Below are positions 19,602-30,327 of a stretch of DNA of 64,000 nucleotides, in pieces; within the stretch, counting starts at the first letter, position 1; each line of letters starts with the position of its first letter. The position numbers and the translations under genes are program-made. The notes below the pieces were generated by a model, which saw only the letters and a list, made by a program, of their open reading frames with translations, did no database searches and had not been told where the DNA came from. Where the stretch lies: contig NZ_WUTT01000001.1 of the NCBI RefSeq assembly GCF_009902005.1, positions 1,888,227-1,952,226 on the forward strand. The letters run 5' to 3'. This DNA is from Halomonas alimentaria. GTDB taxonomy: Bacteria > Pseudomonadota > Gammaproteobacteria > Pseudomonadales > Halomonadaceae.

Positions 19602-20240
19602 ATGCCCATGTTGAAACCCCTGATGCTCGTGCTCGCCGGCCTCGCCCTGCCGGGCCTGGCCTCGGCCCAGAACCTGGTCGAGGGTGAGCACTACGAGGTG
19701 CTGCCCGAGCCGGTGGAGACCCGCGTGGACGAGGGCCAGATCGAGGTCACCGAGGCCTTCTGGTACGGCTGCCCCCACTGCGACAACCTCGAGGAGCCGC
19801 TCAACGCCTGGGTCGCCGAGCTTCCCGACGACGTCAGCTTCCAGCGTATGCCGGCCACCATGGGCGGCGACTGGAACCAGCACGCCCTGGCCTTCTACGC
19901 CGCCGAGGAGCTGGGCATCCTCGACGCCATCCATGACGACTTCTTCCACGCCATTCACGAGGAGGGCCGCAGCCTGACCGGGAATGCCGAGATCGCCGAG
20001 TTCTTCAGCGACTACGGCGTGAGCGAGGAGGAGGCACAGCAGGCGCTGGGCTCCTTCGCGGTGAAGAGCCAGGTCAACCAGGCCAATTCCCGCATGCGCA
20101 AGATGCGCCTGATGGGCGTCCCGGCACTGATCGTCGACGGCCGCTACCTGGTCAGCCCGAGCAGCGCCGGCAGCCTGGCCAACATGCCACAGATCGCCGA
20201 GGCCCTGGTCGGGAAGGTCCGCGAGGAGCGTGAAGACTGA
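19602..20240 (+). CDS. dsbA: Thiol:disulfide interchange protein DsbA
   Basis: This is a 212-aa periplasmic oxidase that introduces disulfides into secreted proteins. It has a signal peptide (about 1-22), a thioredoxin fold with the redox motif CPHC at Cys57-Cys60 preceded by EAFWYG, and a cis-proline in GVPALIVDGRY. The start at 19602 has a strong AAGGAGAGA Shine-Dalgarno sequence; ATG 19608 is an alternative. It ends one base before the next gene. Confidence 0.95.
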   Translation: MPMLKPLMLVLAGLALPGLASAQNLVEGEHYEVLPEPVETRVDEGQIEVTEAFWYGCPHCDNLEEPLNAWVAELPDDVSFQRMPATMGGDWNQHALAFYAAEELGILDAIHDDFFHAIHEEGRSLTGNAEIAEFFSDYGVSEEEAQQALGSFAVKSQVNQANSRMRKMRLMGVPALIVDGRYLVSPSSAGSLANMPQIAEALVGKVREERED

Positions 20241-20241
20241 G

Positions 20242-21066
20242 ATGTCTCACCTGGCCGAGGCAAGGATGCCGCCCCTTGAGGGCGGCCACCTCAAGCTGCT
20301 CACCTTCAACCTGCAGGTGGGCATCCAGACCTCGGCCTATCATCACTACCTGACCCGCAGCTGGCAGCACCTGCTGCCTCATCCCCGGCGACAGCACCGC
20401 CTGGACATGGTTAGCGAGGTGCTGGGGCGCTTCGACATCGTCGGTCTTCAGGAGGCCGACGGTGGCAGTTTCCGCTCCAGCCACGTCAACCAGGTGGAGT
20501 ACCTCGCCACCCATGGCGGCTTCCCCCATCACTTCCAGCAGCTCAATCGCAATCTGGGCCGCATCGCCCAGCACAGCAACGGCCTGCTGTCACGACTCCC
20601 TCCCGCCCGCATCGAGGAGCACCAGCTCCCCGGCACGCTACCCGGACGCGGCGCCATCCACGCCCGCTTCGGCGAGGGCCCCGACGCGCTACACCTGTTC
20701 GTCGCCCACCTGGCGCTGAGCCACCGAGGCCGGGTACGCCAGCTCGACTACCTCTCCGAGATCATCCAGCCGTTGCGCCATGTGGTGGTGATGGGCGACC
20801 TCAACTGTACCCCCGAGCAGCTCCACGGCCACCAGCGCTTCAGCGCCGCGCTGCCGCTGCACCCGGTACGGCCGCCACTCAGCTATCCCTCCTGGCAGCC
20901 ACGCCGTGCCCTGGACCATATCCTTCTCTCCAATTCCCTGGAGGCCGACGAGGTCCGCGTGCTCGACCACCTGTTCTCCGACCACCTGCCGATTGCCGTG
21001 GATATTCGCCTGCCGGCGGCTTGCCTGAAGGCCCTCACCCCACGCCTCAAGGACCACCAGGACTGA
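20242..21066 (+). CDS. Endonuclease/exonuclease/phosphatase (EEP) family protein
   Basis: This is a 274-aa cytoplasmic protein with the EEP fold. Motifs are LTFNLQVG near the N-terminus, GLQEADGG (metal-binding Glu), HLALSHRGR, MGDLNCTP (Asp/Asn pair), and RALDHILLS and SDHLPIAVDI at the C-terminus, so all catalytic positions appear present. Members hydrolyse phosphodiesters in nucleic acids, lipids or inositol phosphates; which one cannot be told. Synteny with dsbA is seen in Pseudomonas and Halomonas. ATG 20242 is favoured because GAGGAGCG is too close to the GTG at 20230. Confidence 0.8.
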   Translation: MSHLAEARMPPLEGGHLKLLTFNLQVGIQTSAYHHYLTRSWQHLLPHPRRQHRLDMVSEVLGRFDIVGLQEADGGSFRSSHVNQVEYLATHGGFPHHFQQLNRNLGRIAQHSNGLLSRLPPARIEEHQLPGTLPGRGAIHARFGEGPDALHLFVAHLALSHRGRVRQLDYLSEIIQPLRHVVVMGDLNCTPEQLHGHQRFSAALPLHPVRPPLSYPSWQPRRALDHILLSNSLEADEVRVLDHLFSDHLPIAVDIRLPAACLKALTPRLKDHQD

Positions 21067-21146
21067 CCGCGTTGGCCGCGGATAGGTGACGCTGGCCGGG
21101 GAATCGGCGAAGATGCGCCTCCGGATCAACTGGCAGCGGAGGAGAC

Positions 21147-21692
21147 ATGCCCCACCCTCGCCACCTGGGCCTGCTGAGGGGCCTCGACGCCGTGACCGAC
21201 CTTGTCGGCCGCGCCACCGCCTGGCTGGTACTCGCCATGATGGCGGTGCAGTTCGCCATCGTGGTGATGCGCTACATCTTCGGCGTCCACAGCATCGCCC
21301 TGCAGGAGTCGGTGATGTACATGCACGCCATGGTATTCATGCTCGGGGCCGCCTGGACCCTGCGCCATGACGCCCATGTGCGCGTCGATATCTTCTATCG
21401 CAAGCGCTCGCCTCGGGGTCGCGCCGCCACCGACCTGTTCGGCACCCTCTTCCTGCTGCTTCCGGTGACCCTGTATATCCTGCTCGGCAGCTTCGGCTAT
21501 GTCGGCAGCAGCTGGGCCATCCTCGAGCGCTCCCCGGATGGGGGCATCCCCGCGGTGTTCCTGCTCAAGAGCCTGATCCTGGTGATGGCGGCCCTGCTGC
21601 TGCTGCAGGGCATCGCCCAGCTGATCCGCCAGACGCTGATCCTCAAGGGTCGCCTCTCCTCCGATACGCCGACCCACGAGGAGAAGCTGTAA
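21147..21692 (+). CDS. TRAP transporter small permease (DctQ-type)
   Basis: This 181-aa membrane protein has four predicted helices. The segment with HAMVFMLGAAWTL and HVRVDIFYRK is characteristic of the DctQ family. It pairs with the large permease directly downstream (one-base overlap) to form a sodium-driven secondary transporter. A GGAGGAGA Shine-Dalgarno sequence precedes the ATG. No substrate-binding protein gene is adjacent, so the substrate cannot be inferred; it clearly differs from TeaB. Confidence 0.9.
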   Translation: MPHPRHLGLLRGLDAVTDLVGRATAWLVLAMMAVQFAIVVMRYIFGVHSIALQESVMYMHAMVFMLGAAWTLRHDAHVRVDIFYRKRSPRGRAATDLFGTLFLLLPVTLYILLGSFGYVGSSWAILERSPDGGIPAVFLLKSLILVMAALLLLQGIAQLIRQTLILKGRLSSDTPTHEEKL

Positions 21693-23107
21693 TGCTCGCA
21701 ACGCTGCTCGAACTGATGCCCCTGGTGCTGTTTGCCACCATCTGCGGCGTGCTGATGCTGGGTTATCCGGTGGCACTGTCGCTGGCGGGCACCGCCCTGA
21801 TCTTCGCCGGTCTGGGCTTCGCGCTTACCCACCTGGGGGTTCCCGTCCCCTTCGAGGCGGGCTACCTCAGCGCCATGCCCAACCGCCTCTACGGCATCAT
21901 GACCAACCAGACCCTGCTGGCGGTGCCGCTGTTCGTGCTGATGGGGGTGCTGCTGGAGAAGTCGCGGGTCGCCGAGACCCTGCTCGACGCCATGGCCCTG
22001 GCCTTCGGCTCGCTGCGCGGCGGGCTGGGCATCGCCGTGGTGATGGTCGGCATGCTGCTCGCGGCCTCCACCGGCATCGTCGGCGCCACCGTGGTGACCA
22101 TGGGTCTGCTGTCGCTGCCCACCATGCTCAAACGCGGCTACTCCGCCTCGCTGGCCACCGGCACCATCTGCGCCACTGGTACCCTGGGCCAGATCATCCC
22201 GCCCTCCATCGCCCTGGTACTGCTCGGCGACGTGCTCTCCAACGCCTACCAGCAGGCCCAGCTGGCGATGGGCGTATGGAGCCCCAGGACCCTCTCGGTG
22301 GGCGACCTCTTCATCGGTGCGCTCGTCCCGGGCGTGCTGCTGGTGGCCGCCTATATCGTCTACGTGATCCTGACTGCCTGGCTGCGCCCCAGCGTGGCCC
22401 CGCCGGTGGACCGACAGGCACTGATGGAGGAGCTCGGCCACAGCGGCAGCCTCTGGCCACTGCTGCTCAAGGGGCTGCTGCCGCCGGTGCTGCTGATCGT
22501 GGCCGTGCTGGGCTCGATCCTCGGCGGCTTCGCCACGCCTACCGAGGCCTCGGCGGTGGGCGCCGCCGGCGCCTTCCTGCTGGCCCTGACCAATCGCCGT
22601 CTGAACCTTCGCATGCTGCGCGAGGTGGTCCACTCCACCGCCCAGGTCACCAGCATGGTGTTCCTGATCCTGATCGGCGCCGCGCTCTTCTCGCTGGTGT
22701 TCCGCGCCTTCGGTGGCGAGGAGCTGGTCATCGAACTGTTCGAGGCGCTGCCCGGCGGCGTGGTGGGCGTCACCCTGGTGGTGATGCTGGTGATCTTCCT
22801 GCTCGGCTTCATCCTCGACTTCATCGAGATCACCTTCGTGGTGGTGCCCATCGTCGGGCCGGTGCTGCTGGCCATGGGGCTCGACCCCATCTGGCTGGGG
22901 ATCATGATCGCTGTGAACCTGCAGACCTCGTTCCTGACACCGCCCTTCGGCTTCGCGCTCTTCTACCTGCGTGGGGTGACGCCAGAATCGGTACCCACCT
23001 CGGCGATCTACCGCGGGGTGCTGCCCTTCATCCTGATCCAGCTCGGCATGCTGGGGGCGCTGGCGCTGTTCCCGGGACTGGCCACCTGGCTGCCCGGGGT
23101 GCTCTAG
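21692..23107 (+). CDS. TRAP transporter large permease (DctM-type)
   Basis: This is a 471-aa membrane transporter with about 12 helices. Family features include GYPVALSLAG, the long GIVGATVVTMGLLSLPTML segment, IIPPSIALVLLGD and the late DFIEITFVVVPIVGPVL. It is translationally coupled to the small permease. The DFIEI segment and length are typical of the subgroup that carries organic and dicarboxylic acids, but the missing binding protein prevents a substrate call. Confidence 0.9.
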   Translation: MLATLLELMPLVLFATICGVLMLGYPVALSLAGTALIFAGLGFALTHLGVPVPFEAGYLSAMPNRLYGIMTNQTLLAVPLFVLMGVLLEKSRVAETLLDAMALAFGSLRGGLGIAVVMVGMLLAASTGIVGATVVTMGLLSLPTMLKRGYSASLATGTICATGTLGQIIPPSIALVLLGDVLSNAYQQAQLAMGVWSPRTLSVGDLFIGALVPGVLLVAAYIVYVILTAWLRPSVAPPVDRQALMEELGHSGSLWPLLLKGLLPPVLLIVAVLGSILGGFATPTEASAVGAAGAFLLALTNRRLNLRMLREVVHSTAQVTSMVFLILIGAALFSLVFRAFGGEELVIELFEALPGGVVGVTLVVMLVIFLLGFILDFIEITFVVVPIVGPVLLAMGLDPIWLGIMIAVNLQTSFLTPPFGFALFYLRGVTPESVPTSAIYRGVLPFILIQLGMLGALALFPGLATWLPGVL

Positions 23108-23121
23108 CCACGCGCGGCGAG

Positions 23122-23553
23122 CTACTGGCAGAGCGGCGCCAGCCACGCCTCGGCGAGCCACAGCACCAGCGCATAGCGCGCCGCCTTGGCCACGCCGATC
23201 AGCAGGATGGCCCGCCACCACGGAAGCCGGAAGAGGCCGGCCAGCACGGTGAGCGGGTCGCCCACCACCGGCACCCAGGAGGCCAGCAGGCTCCACTCGC
23301 CGAAGCGGAGGTACCAGCGCTCGGCCCGCGCCAGGCTCGCCGGCGAGGCGGGAAACCAGCGACGCCCCTGGAAATGGCGCGCATAGCGGCCCAGGGCCAC
23401 GTTGACCAGGCTGCCCAGGGTGTTGCCGGCGGTGGCCACCGCCCACAGGGCGAGGGCGGGCTGCTCCAGGCACCACAGCCGTGCCAGCCATGCCTCGGAG
23501 CCACCGGGCAGCAGGGTGGCACTGGCCAGGGCCACCAGGAAGAGGCTCAGCAT
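23122..23553 (-). CDS. YqaA-family membrane protein (DedA-related)
   Basis: This 143-aa inner-membrane protein has about four helices. The [15 protein letters not shown] and [17 protein letters not shown] segments are typical of YqaA / SNARE-associated (DedA-like) proteins, thought to act in lipid or membrane homeostasis. The specific function is unknown. It converges on the TRAP genes and is divergent from thiD. Confidence 0.8.
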   Translation of the reverse strand: MLSLFLVALASATLLPGGSEAWLARLWCLEQPALALWAVATAGNTLGSLVNVALGRYARHFQGRRWFPASPASLARAERWYLRFGEWSLLASWVPVVGDPLTVLAGLFRLPWWRAILLIGVAKAARYALVLWLAEAWLAPLCQ

Positions 23554-23610
23554 GGCCTACCCCCCACTCCTTGCAGTAGGCTGGAAACCTTCCAATGACC
23601 CTGTGATGAC

Positions 23611-24432
23611 ATGACGATGACGCCCCTCTCAGACCGGATTCCCAATGCCCTGACCATCGCCGGCTCCGACCCCAGCGGCGGCGCCGGCATCCAGGCCGAC
23701 CTCAAGACCTTCTCGGCGCTCGGCGCCTATGCTACCAGCGTCATTACCGCCCTGACCGCCCAGAACACGCGTGGCGTCAGCGGGGTTCACCCGGTGCCCG
23801 CCGACTTTATCGCCGCTCAGCTCGCGACCCTGCTCGACGACGTGCGCATCGATGCGGCGAAGATCGGCATGGTGGCCAGCCGCGAAGTGGCCGAGGTGAT
23901 CCGCGACGCCCTGGCGCGACGCCGGCCGCGCTGGGTGGTGCTTGACCCGGTGATGGTGGCCAAGAGCGGCGACATCCTGGTCGACGACGCCGGCATCCGC
24001 GCGGTACGCGAGGTGCTGGTGCCGCTGGCCGACCTGGTGACCCCCAACCTGCCCGAGGCGGCGGTGCTGCTGGACACCCCGGCGCCGACCGACCGCGCCG
24101 GCATGCTGGCGATGGCCCCGGCGCTGCGTGAGCTGGGCGCCGGGGCCACCCTGCTCAAGGGCGGCCACCTGCACGGCGAGGAGTGCCCCGACCTGCTGGT
24201 CACCGCCGAGGCGGCCACCTGGATCGAGGGGGCGCGGGTCGACACCGCCAACCTCCACGGTACCGGCTGCACCCTCTCCTCGGCGATCGCCGCACGCCTC
24301 GCCCGGGGCGATGCCCTCGAGGAGGCGGTGGCCGCGGCCAAGCACTGGCTTGGAGCAGCGCTGGCCGCCAGCCGGCGGCTGGATGTGGGGCACGGCCACG
24401 GGCCGGTACACCACTTCCACGCCTGGTGGTAG
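23611..24432 (+). CDS. thiD: Hydroxymethylpyrimidine/phosphomethylpyrimidine kinase
   Basis: This 273-aa ribokinase-like kinase phosphorylates HMP and HMP-P for thiamine synthesis. It shows the [22 protein letters not shown] start, [12 protein letters not shown] and the catalytic [14 protein letters not shown]. It is a single-domain ThiD with no fused ThiE or regulator. I see no TPP riboswitch in the 57-bp upstream gap. ATG 23611 is used; ATG 23617 is equally possible. Confidence 0.95.
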   Translation: MTMTPLSDRIPNALTIAGSDPSGGAGIQADLKTFSALGAYATSVITALTAQNTRGVSGVHPVPADFIAAQLATLLDDVRIDAAKIGMVASREVAEVIRDALARRRPRWVVLDPVMVAKSGDILVDDAGIRAVREVLVPLADLVTPNLPEAAVLLDTPAPTDRAGMLAMAPALRELGAGATLLKGGHLHGEECPDLLVTAEAATWIEGARVDTANLHGTGCTLSSAIAARLARGDALEEAVAAAKHWLGAALAASRRLDVGHGHGPVHHFHAWW

Positions 24433-24522
24433 TGGCCTTTCGCGCATCTCGCCTTGCAGGCCCGGCCGGCGCCTCCCATGCTGAAGGTCTACACCGCCGT
24501 GGCGCCACGCCAAGGAGCCGTC

Positions 24523-25368
24523 ATGACCCCGACCCTGCTGTTTGCCTGCGACCTCTCGGCCGAGAACCGCGCCGCCTTCGCCAGGGCGGTGCGCCTGGCC
24601 GGTGAACAGGGCGCGCGTCTCGACGTCATCCATGTCCTCGACCCCTACCTGCCACGCCGCGTGCTCCACGATCTGGAGGAGGCCGTGGTGGCCGACATGC
24701 AGGCCACCCTCACCGATATCCGCGAGGACTACGCCCTGCCCGAGCCGCGGGTGCTGATGCAGACGGTCACCGGCTCCCCCTATGCCGAGATCATCCGCGA
24801 GGCCCACGAACGCGAGGTGGACATGATCGTGCTGGGGGCTCACCGCAAGCGGGGCCAGCCCGATCTGGTGGCCGGCACCACCCTGGCCCGGGTGCTGCGC
24901 AGTGCTCCCTGCCCGGTGCTCTCGGTGAGCCACACCGCCAGCCAGGGCTGGGAAGAGATCCTGCTGCCCATGGACTTCTCGCTCACCTCCCGCCACACCC
25001 TGCGCGAGACCCTCCGCCGCTTTCCCGACACCCGCCTGACCCTGCTCCACGCCTGGGATATCCCCGGTGAGCGCGAGCTCGGCTCCCGCGGCGACTTCGC
25101 CCGCTGGCGCGACCGCGAGGTGGCACGCCTGCAGAGCCAGCTGGAGACCGAGGTGGAACGCCTGATGGCCGAGCTCGACGACGTGCCCGAGGTGGAACTG
25201 GTGCTGGAGCAGGGCGCGCCCCTGGAGGTGCTGATGAACCGCCTGCGTCGCCAGCCGCCCGACCTGCTGGCGCTGGGCAGCCGCGGCCAGCTGGGTCGCC
25301 ACAGCCAGATCACCGAGTCGCTGCTGGCCGAGCCCCACTGCGACATCATGCTGTGTCGTGCCTGGTAG
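24523..25368 (+). CDS. Tandem-domain universal stress protein (UspE-like)
   Basis: This 281-aa cytoplasmic protein has two Usp domains (about 1-140 and 148-281). Domain 1 has VLGAHRKRG and ARVLRSAPCPVLSV; domain 2 has ALGSRGQLGRHSQ, in which the canonical G-2x-G-9x-G(S/T) ATP loop is degenerate. Such UspE-type proteins often do not hydrolyse ATP. The start at 24523 has an AAGGAG Shine-Dalgarno sequence. It seems to be a single-gene unit after thiD. Confidence 0.88.
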   Translation: MTPTLLFACDLSAENRAAFARAVRLAGEQGARLDVIHVLDPYLPRRVLHDLEEAVVADMQATLTDIREDYALPEPRVLMQTVTGSPYAEIIREAHEREVDMIVLGAHRKRGQPDLVAGTTLARVLRSAPCPVLSVSHTASQGWEEILLPMDFSLTSRHTLRETLRRFPDTRLTLLHAWDIPGERELGSRGDFARWRDREVARLQSQLETEVERLMAELDDVPEVELVLEQGAPLEVLMNRLRRQPPDLLALGSRGQLGRHSQITESLLAEPHCDIMLCRAW

Positions 25369-25446
25369 CGAGCAAATAAATAGACAGAACTTGTACATGG
25401 TGGCATTGTCTGCACAGGAAGATCCCCTTCTCCTGGAGGCACTGCC

Positions 25447-26016
25447 ATGCATCTGTTTCCCCTTATCTCCCTGCTGGCGCTCCTGCTGCTTGCCCCCACG
25501 GCCAGCGCCCAGGCCAGCGAGCGCGTGGAGGTCAACGGCGCCCGCTTCACCACCCAGCTCGAGGTCGACGGCCAGCCCTTCCATCTGGTCGGCCACGGCC
25601 TGTTCCGTTACATGATCTGGGACGCCTATGCCGGGGCCTACTACCAGGCGCCGGAGAGCCGGACGCCCGCCCCCCTGGACGAGATCCCGCGGCGCCTGGA
25701 GCTGGAGTACTTCCACGCCATCGAGGCCGACGACTTCGCCGGCGTCACCCGCGACCGGGTCCGCGAGAACCTCGGCGAGGCCGGCTACCGCGAGCTGCTG
25801 GCGGGGCTCAACGCCTTCACCCGCGCCTACCGCAGCGTCGAGCCCGGTGACCGCTATGCCCTGACCTGGAGTGACGAGGAACTCAGCCTGGCACTGAACG
25901 ACGAGGAGCTCTACCGGGGCGGAGACACGGCCCTGGCCGAGGCACTCTTCGCCATCTGGCTGGGTGCGTCGCCGCTCAAGGAGAACTTCCGTGACTCCCT
26001 GCTGGGGCGCGGCTGA
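25447..26016 (+). CDS. Periplasmic chalcone-isomerase-like protein
   Basis: This is a 189-aa secreted protein with a clear signal peptide (about 1-22, cleavage near ASAQA). The mature part has the bacterial chalcone-isomerase-like pattern: VNGARFTTQLEVDG, LVGHGLFRYMIWDAYAGAYY and a late WLGASPLKENFRDSLLG. Bacterial members are not flavonoid enzymes; their role is unknown. The GGAGG at about -10 supports the ATG. It is followed by dtd after about 50 bp. Confidence 0.8.
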   Translation: MHLFPLISLLALLLLAPTASAQASERVEVNGARFTTQLEVDGQPFHLVGHGLFRYMIWDAYAGAYYQAPESRTPAPLDEIPRRLELEYFHAIEADDFAGVTRDRVRENLGEAGYRELLAGLNAFTRAYRSVEPGDRYALTWSDEELSLALNDEELYRGGDTALAEALFAIWLGASPLKENFRDSLLGRG

Positions 26017-26067
26017 GCCTCGCCGCGTGCTACCCTGCGCGCGTTCGAGATCGTCGGGAGACTCAGG

Positions 26068-26501
26068 ATGAAGGCGTTGATCCAGCGCGTGACCCGCGCC
26101 AGCGTGGAGGTAGAGGGACGCACCGTGGGCGCCATCGACCACGGCCTGCTGGCCCTGGTCGGGGTAGAGAAGGGCGACGACGAGGCCGCCGTGGAGCGCC
26201 TGCTGCACAAGCTGCTGCACTACCGCGTGTTCAGCGATGCCGATGGCAAGATGAACCTCAACCTGCAGCAGGTCGATGGCGGCCTGCTGCTGGTCTCCCA
26301 GTTCACCCTGGCCGCGGATACCCGCAAGGGGCTGCGGCCCAGCTTCTCAAGCGCCGCCCCGCCCGCCGAGGGCGACCGCCTCTTCCACCTGCTGCTGGCG
26401 CGCGCCGAGGCGGCCTGGCCGAAGGTCGCCAGCGGCGAGTTCGCCGCCGACATGCAGGTCACGCTGGTCAACGACGGTCCGGTGACCTTCCTGCTCGAAA
26501 G

Positions 26502-26505
<4 letters not shown>
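26068..26505 (+). CDS. dtd: D-aminoacyl-tRNA deacylase
   Basis: This 145-aa homodimeric enzyme removes D-amino acids and glycine mischarged onto tRNA. The two signature motifs are seen: [17 protein letters not shown] (containing SQFTL) and the C-terminal [10 protein letters not shown] (Gly-cisPro). The length is exactly the family norm. The last 4 bp overlap the end of the convergent yheS. Confidence 0.96.
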
Positions 26506-28445
<1,940 letters not shown>

Positions 28446-28495
28446 GCGAGCTCCACGAGGATGCGGCCGCCGCTCGACGCGGCGACGAAAAAACC

Positions 28496-29032
28496 ATGAC
28501 CGACGATTCTACCGAAATGCTGGCCGCCTTGCGGTGCCGACTCGCCGAGTCGCCACTCTGGCCCTTCGCCCTGGCGCTCTATGCACGCCCGGGCGTCGAG
28601 GCCGCCTGCCTGCAACTGCAGGATGAGGCCGGCGTCGACGTCTGCGAGCTGCTGTGGCGCTGCTGGCTGCTTCACCATGGTGCCATCCCGGAGCCGGGCA
28701 GCGAGACGGCCCTCGCGAAGGTGCGCCGCTGGCAGCGCGAGGTCACCACCCCGCTGCGGCGACTGCGCCGCGAACTCAAGGCCGCCGCCGCCGAGCACCA
28801 TGGCGTGGCCCAGCTGCGCGAGACCCTCAAGCGGGCCGAGCTGCAGGCCGAGCGCGAGACGCTCGCACGCCTGCAAGCCGTGGCGATGACCGGGCCGCTG
28901 CGCCGACGCGCTGCGGGCGACCCGGCGCCGCAGGAACTTCTTTCGAATGTCCTGCAACTGAAGAAAAAAGCCCATCTTTCAACGCTCAATAGCCTGGTGA
29001 TGCGCCTTGACCCTCCCCGGGGCCCACGCTAG
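28496..29032 (+). CDS. TIGR02444 family protein
   Basis: This is a 178-aa cytoplasmic, helix-rich protein of unknown function. The N-terminus has LWPFALALYARPGVEAACL and the early Cys/Leu/Trp-rich segment CELLWRCWLL typical of TIGR02444. The middle is a charged amphipathic helix. It is conserved beside yheS in Pseudomonas and Halomonas. ATG 28496 is chosen; the longer frame would start inside yheS. The tea promoter candidate overlaps its 3' end. Confidence 0.75.
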   Translation: MTDDSTEMLAALRCRLAESPLWPFALALYARPGVEAACLQLQDEAGVDVCELLWRCWLLHHGAIPEPGSETALAKVRRWQREVTTPLRRLRRELKAAAAEHHGVAQLRETLKRAELQAERETLARLQAVAMTGPLRRRAAGDPAPQELLSNVLQLKKKAHLSTLNSLVMRLDPPRGPR

Positions 29033-29064
29033 CCTGAAAATCAGCCGTGTGAATGTGAATTCAC
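29007..29064 (+). promoter_or_regulatory. Candidate teaABCD promoter region
   Basis: TTGACC (29007-29012) and TAGCCT (29030-29035) are 17 bp apart. About 20 bp downstream is a perfect 10-bp palindrome, GTGAATTCAC (29055-29064). The G/C-rich spacer and poor -10 would suit an osmotically activated promoter, but this is inference. Confidence 0.4.
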
Positions 29065-29125
29065 CAGATGCCGCGTGGCGAGCGCTTGCGCCGCCCCGGG
29101 CAAAACCTGCAGAGGGACCACAAGA

Positions 29126-30148
29126 ATGAAGTCACACAAGCTGTTGACCACCGCCGGTATCGGCGCACTGATGTTCGGCATGACCTCCGCCGCCATGGCA
29201 GACAACTGGCGCTACGCCCACGAGGAGTACGAAGGCGACGTGCAGGACGTCTTCGCCGTGGCCTTCAAGGAGTATGTCGAGGAGAACTCCGACCACAGCG
29301 TCCAGATCTACCGCTTCGGCGAGCTGGGCGAGTCCGACGACATCATGGAGCAGACCCAGAACGGCATCCTGCAGTTCGTCAACCAGTCGCCGGGCTTCAC
29401 CGGCTCGCTGATCCCGTCGGCACAGATCTTCTTCATCCCCTATCTGCTGCCCACCGAGATGGAGACGGTGCTCGAGTTCTTCGACGAGAGCAAGGCCATC
29501 AACGAGATGTTCCCGGAGCTCTACGCCGAGCAGGGCCTGGAGCTGCTCAAGATGTACCCCGAGGGCGAGATGGTGATCACCACCGACGAGCCCATCGAAT
29601 CCGTGGATGACTTCCAGAACAAGAAGATCCGCGTGATGACCAACCCGCTGCTCTCCGAGACCTACAACGCCTTCGGCGCGACGCCCACGCCGCTGCCCTG
29701 GGGTGAGGTCTACGGCGGCCTGCAGACCGGCATCCTCGACGGCCAGGAGAACCCGATCTTCTGGATCGAGTCCGGTGGCCTCTATGAGGTCTCCCCGCAC
29801 CTGACCTTTACCGGCCACGGCTGGTTCACCACCGCCATGATGGCCAACCAGGACTTCTTCGAGGGTCTCTCCGACGAAGACAAGGAACTCGTACGCGAAG
29901 CCTCCGGTGCGGCCTACGACCACACCATCGAGCATATCCAGGGCCTGGCCGAGGAGTCGCTCAACAAGATCACGGAAGCCTGCGACAACTGCACCGTCAC
30001 CCGCCTGGATGACGAGCAGATCGCCAAGCTCAAGGAGCAGGCACCGCAGGTCGAGGAGAAGTTCGTCGAGATGGCCGGCGAGCAGGGCCAGGAGCTGCTC
30101 GAGCAGTTCAAGGCTGACCTCGAGGCCGTGACCTCCGACGAGGAGTAA
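29126..30148 (+). CDS. teaA: Ectoine/hydroxyectoine TRAP transporter, periplasmic binding protein TeaA
   Basis: This is a 340-aa DctP-type binding protein with a signal peptide (about 1-25, ending AAMA). Long stretches match H. elongata TeaA as I recall it, such as WRYAHEEYEGDVQDVFA, FGELGESDDIMEQTQNG and GWFTTAMMANQDF. TeaA binds ectoine and hydroxyectoine with high affinity and hands them to TeaBC. The strong acidic bias of the mature protein fits a periplasmic protein of a salt-tolerant bacterium. It is followed by teaB, teaC and teaD in the known order. A hairpin between teaA and teaB could give more binding protein than permease. Confidence 0.95.
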   Translation: MKSHKLLTTAGIGALMFGMTSAAMADNWRYAHEEYEGDVQDVFAVAFKEYVEENSDHSVQIYRFGELGESDDIMEQTQNGILQFVNQSPGFTGSLIPSAQIFFIPYLLPTEMETVLEFFDESKAINEMFPELYAEQGLELLKMYPEGEMVITTDEPIESVDDFQNKKIRVMTNPLLSETYNAFGATPTPLPWGEVYGGLQTGILDGQENPIFWIESGGLYEVSPHLTFTGHGWFTTAMMANQDFFEGLSDEDKELVREASGAAYDHTIEHIQGLAEESLNKITEACDNCTVTRLDDEQIAKLKEQAPQVEEKFVEMAGEQGQELLEQFKADLEAVTSDEE

Positions 30149-30169
30149 TTCGCTTCCCGTCGCCATGAC

Positions 30170-30198
30170 AGGGGGTGGCCCATAGCGGGTCACCCCCT
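30170..30198 (+). terminator. Hairpin between teaA and teaB
   Basis: AGGGGGTG pairs with CACCCCCT, and the stem extends inward by a G-T pair and CCC/GGG, closing on a 5-base loop. TTGTT follows. It lies 22 bp after teaA and 130 bp before teaB. Confidence 0.7.
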
Positions 30199-30327
30199 TG
30201 TTCGTTGCGTGCATCCAGCGTTGACCCCGGGACCACACCTCGCCTCTACGCGGCGTATCCTGACAGTCGAGAAGCCGTTGCTTGATACACGGCCAACAAC
30301 CAACTGCATGCTGAAGGGAGTGCAGCC

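Noticed and set aside
23554-23610. TPP riboswitch before thiD
   Set aside because: The gap is only 57 bp and lacks the CUGAGA and ACCUGA motifs.
24523-25368. Second teaD-like regulator linked to the orphan TRAP pair
   Set aside because: It is a tandem UspE-type protein with a degenerate ATP loop, separated from the TRAP genes by yqaA and thiD, so no link is supported.
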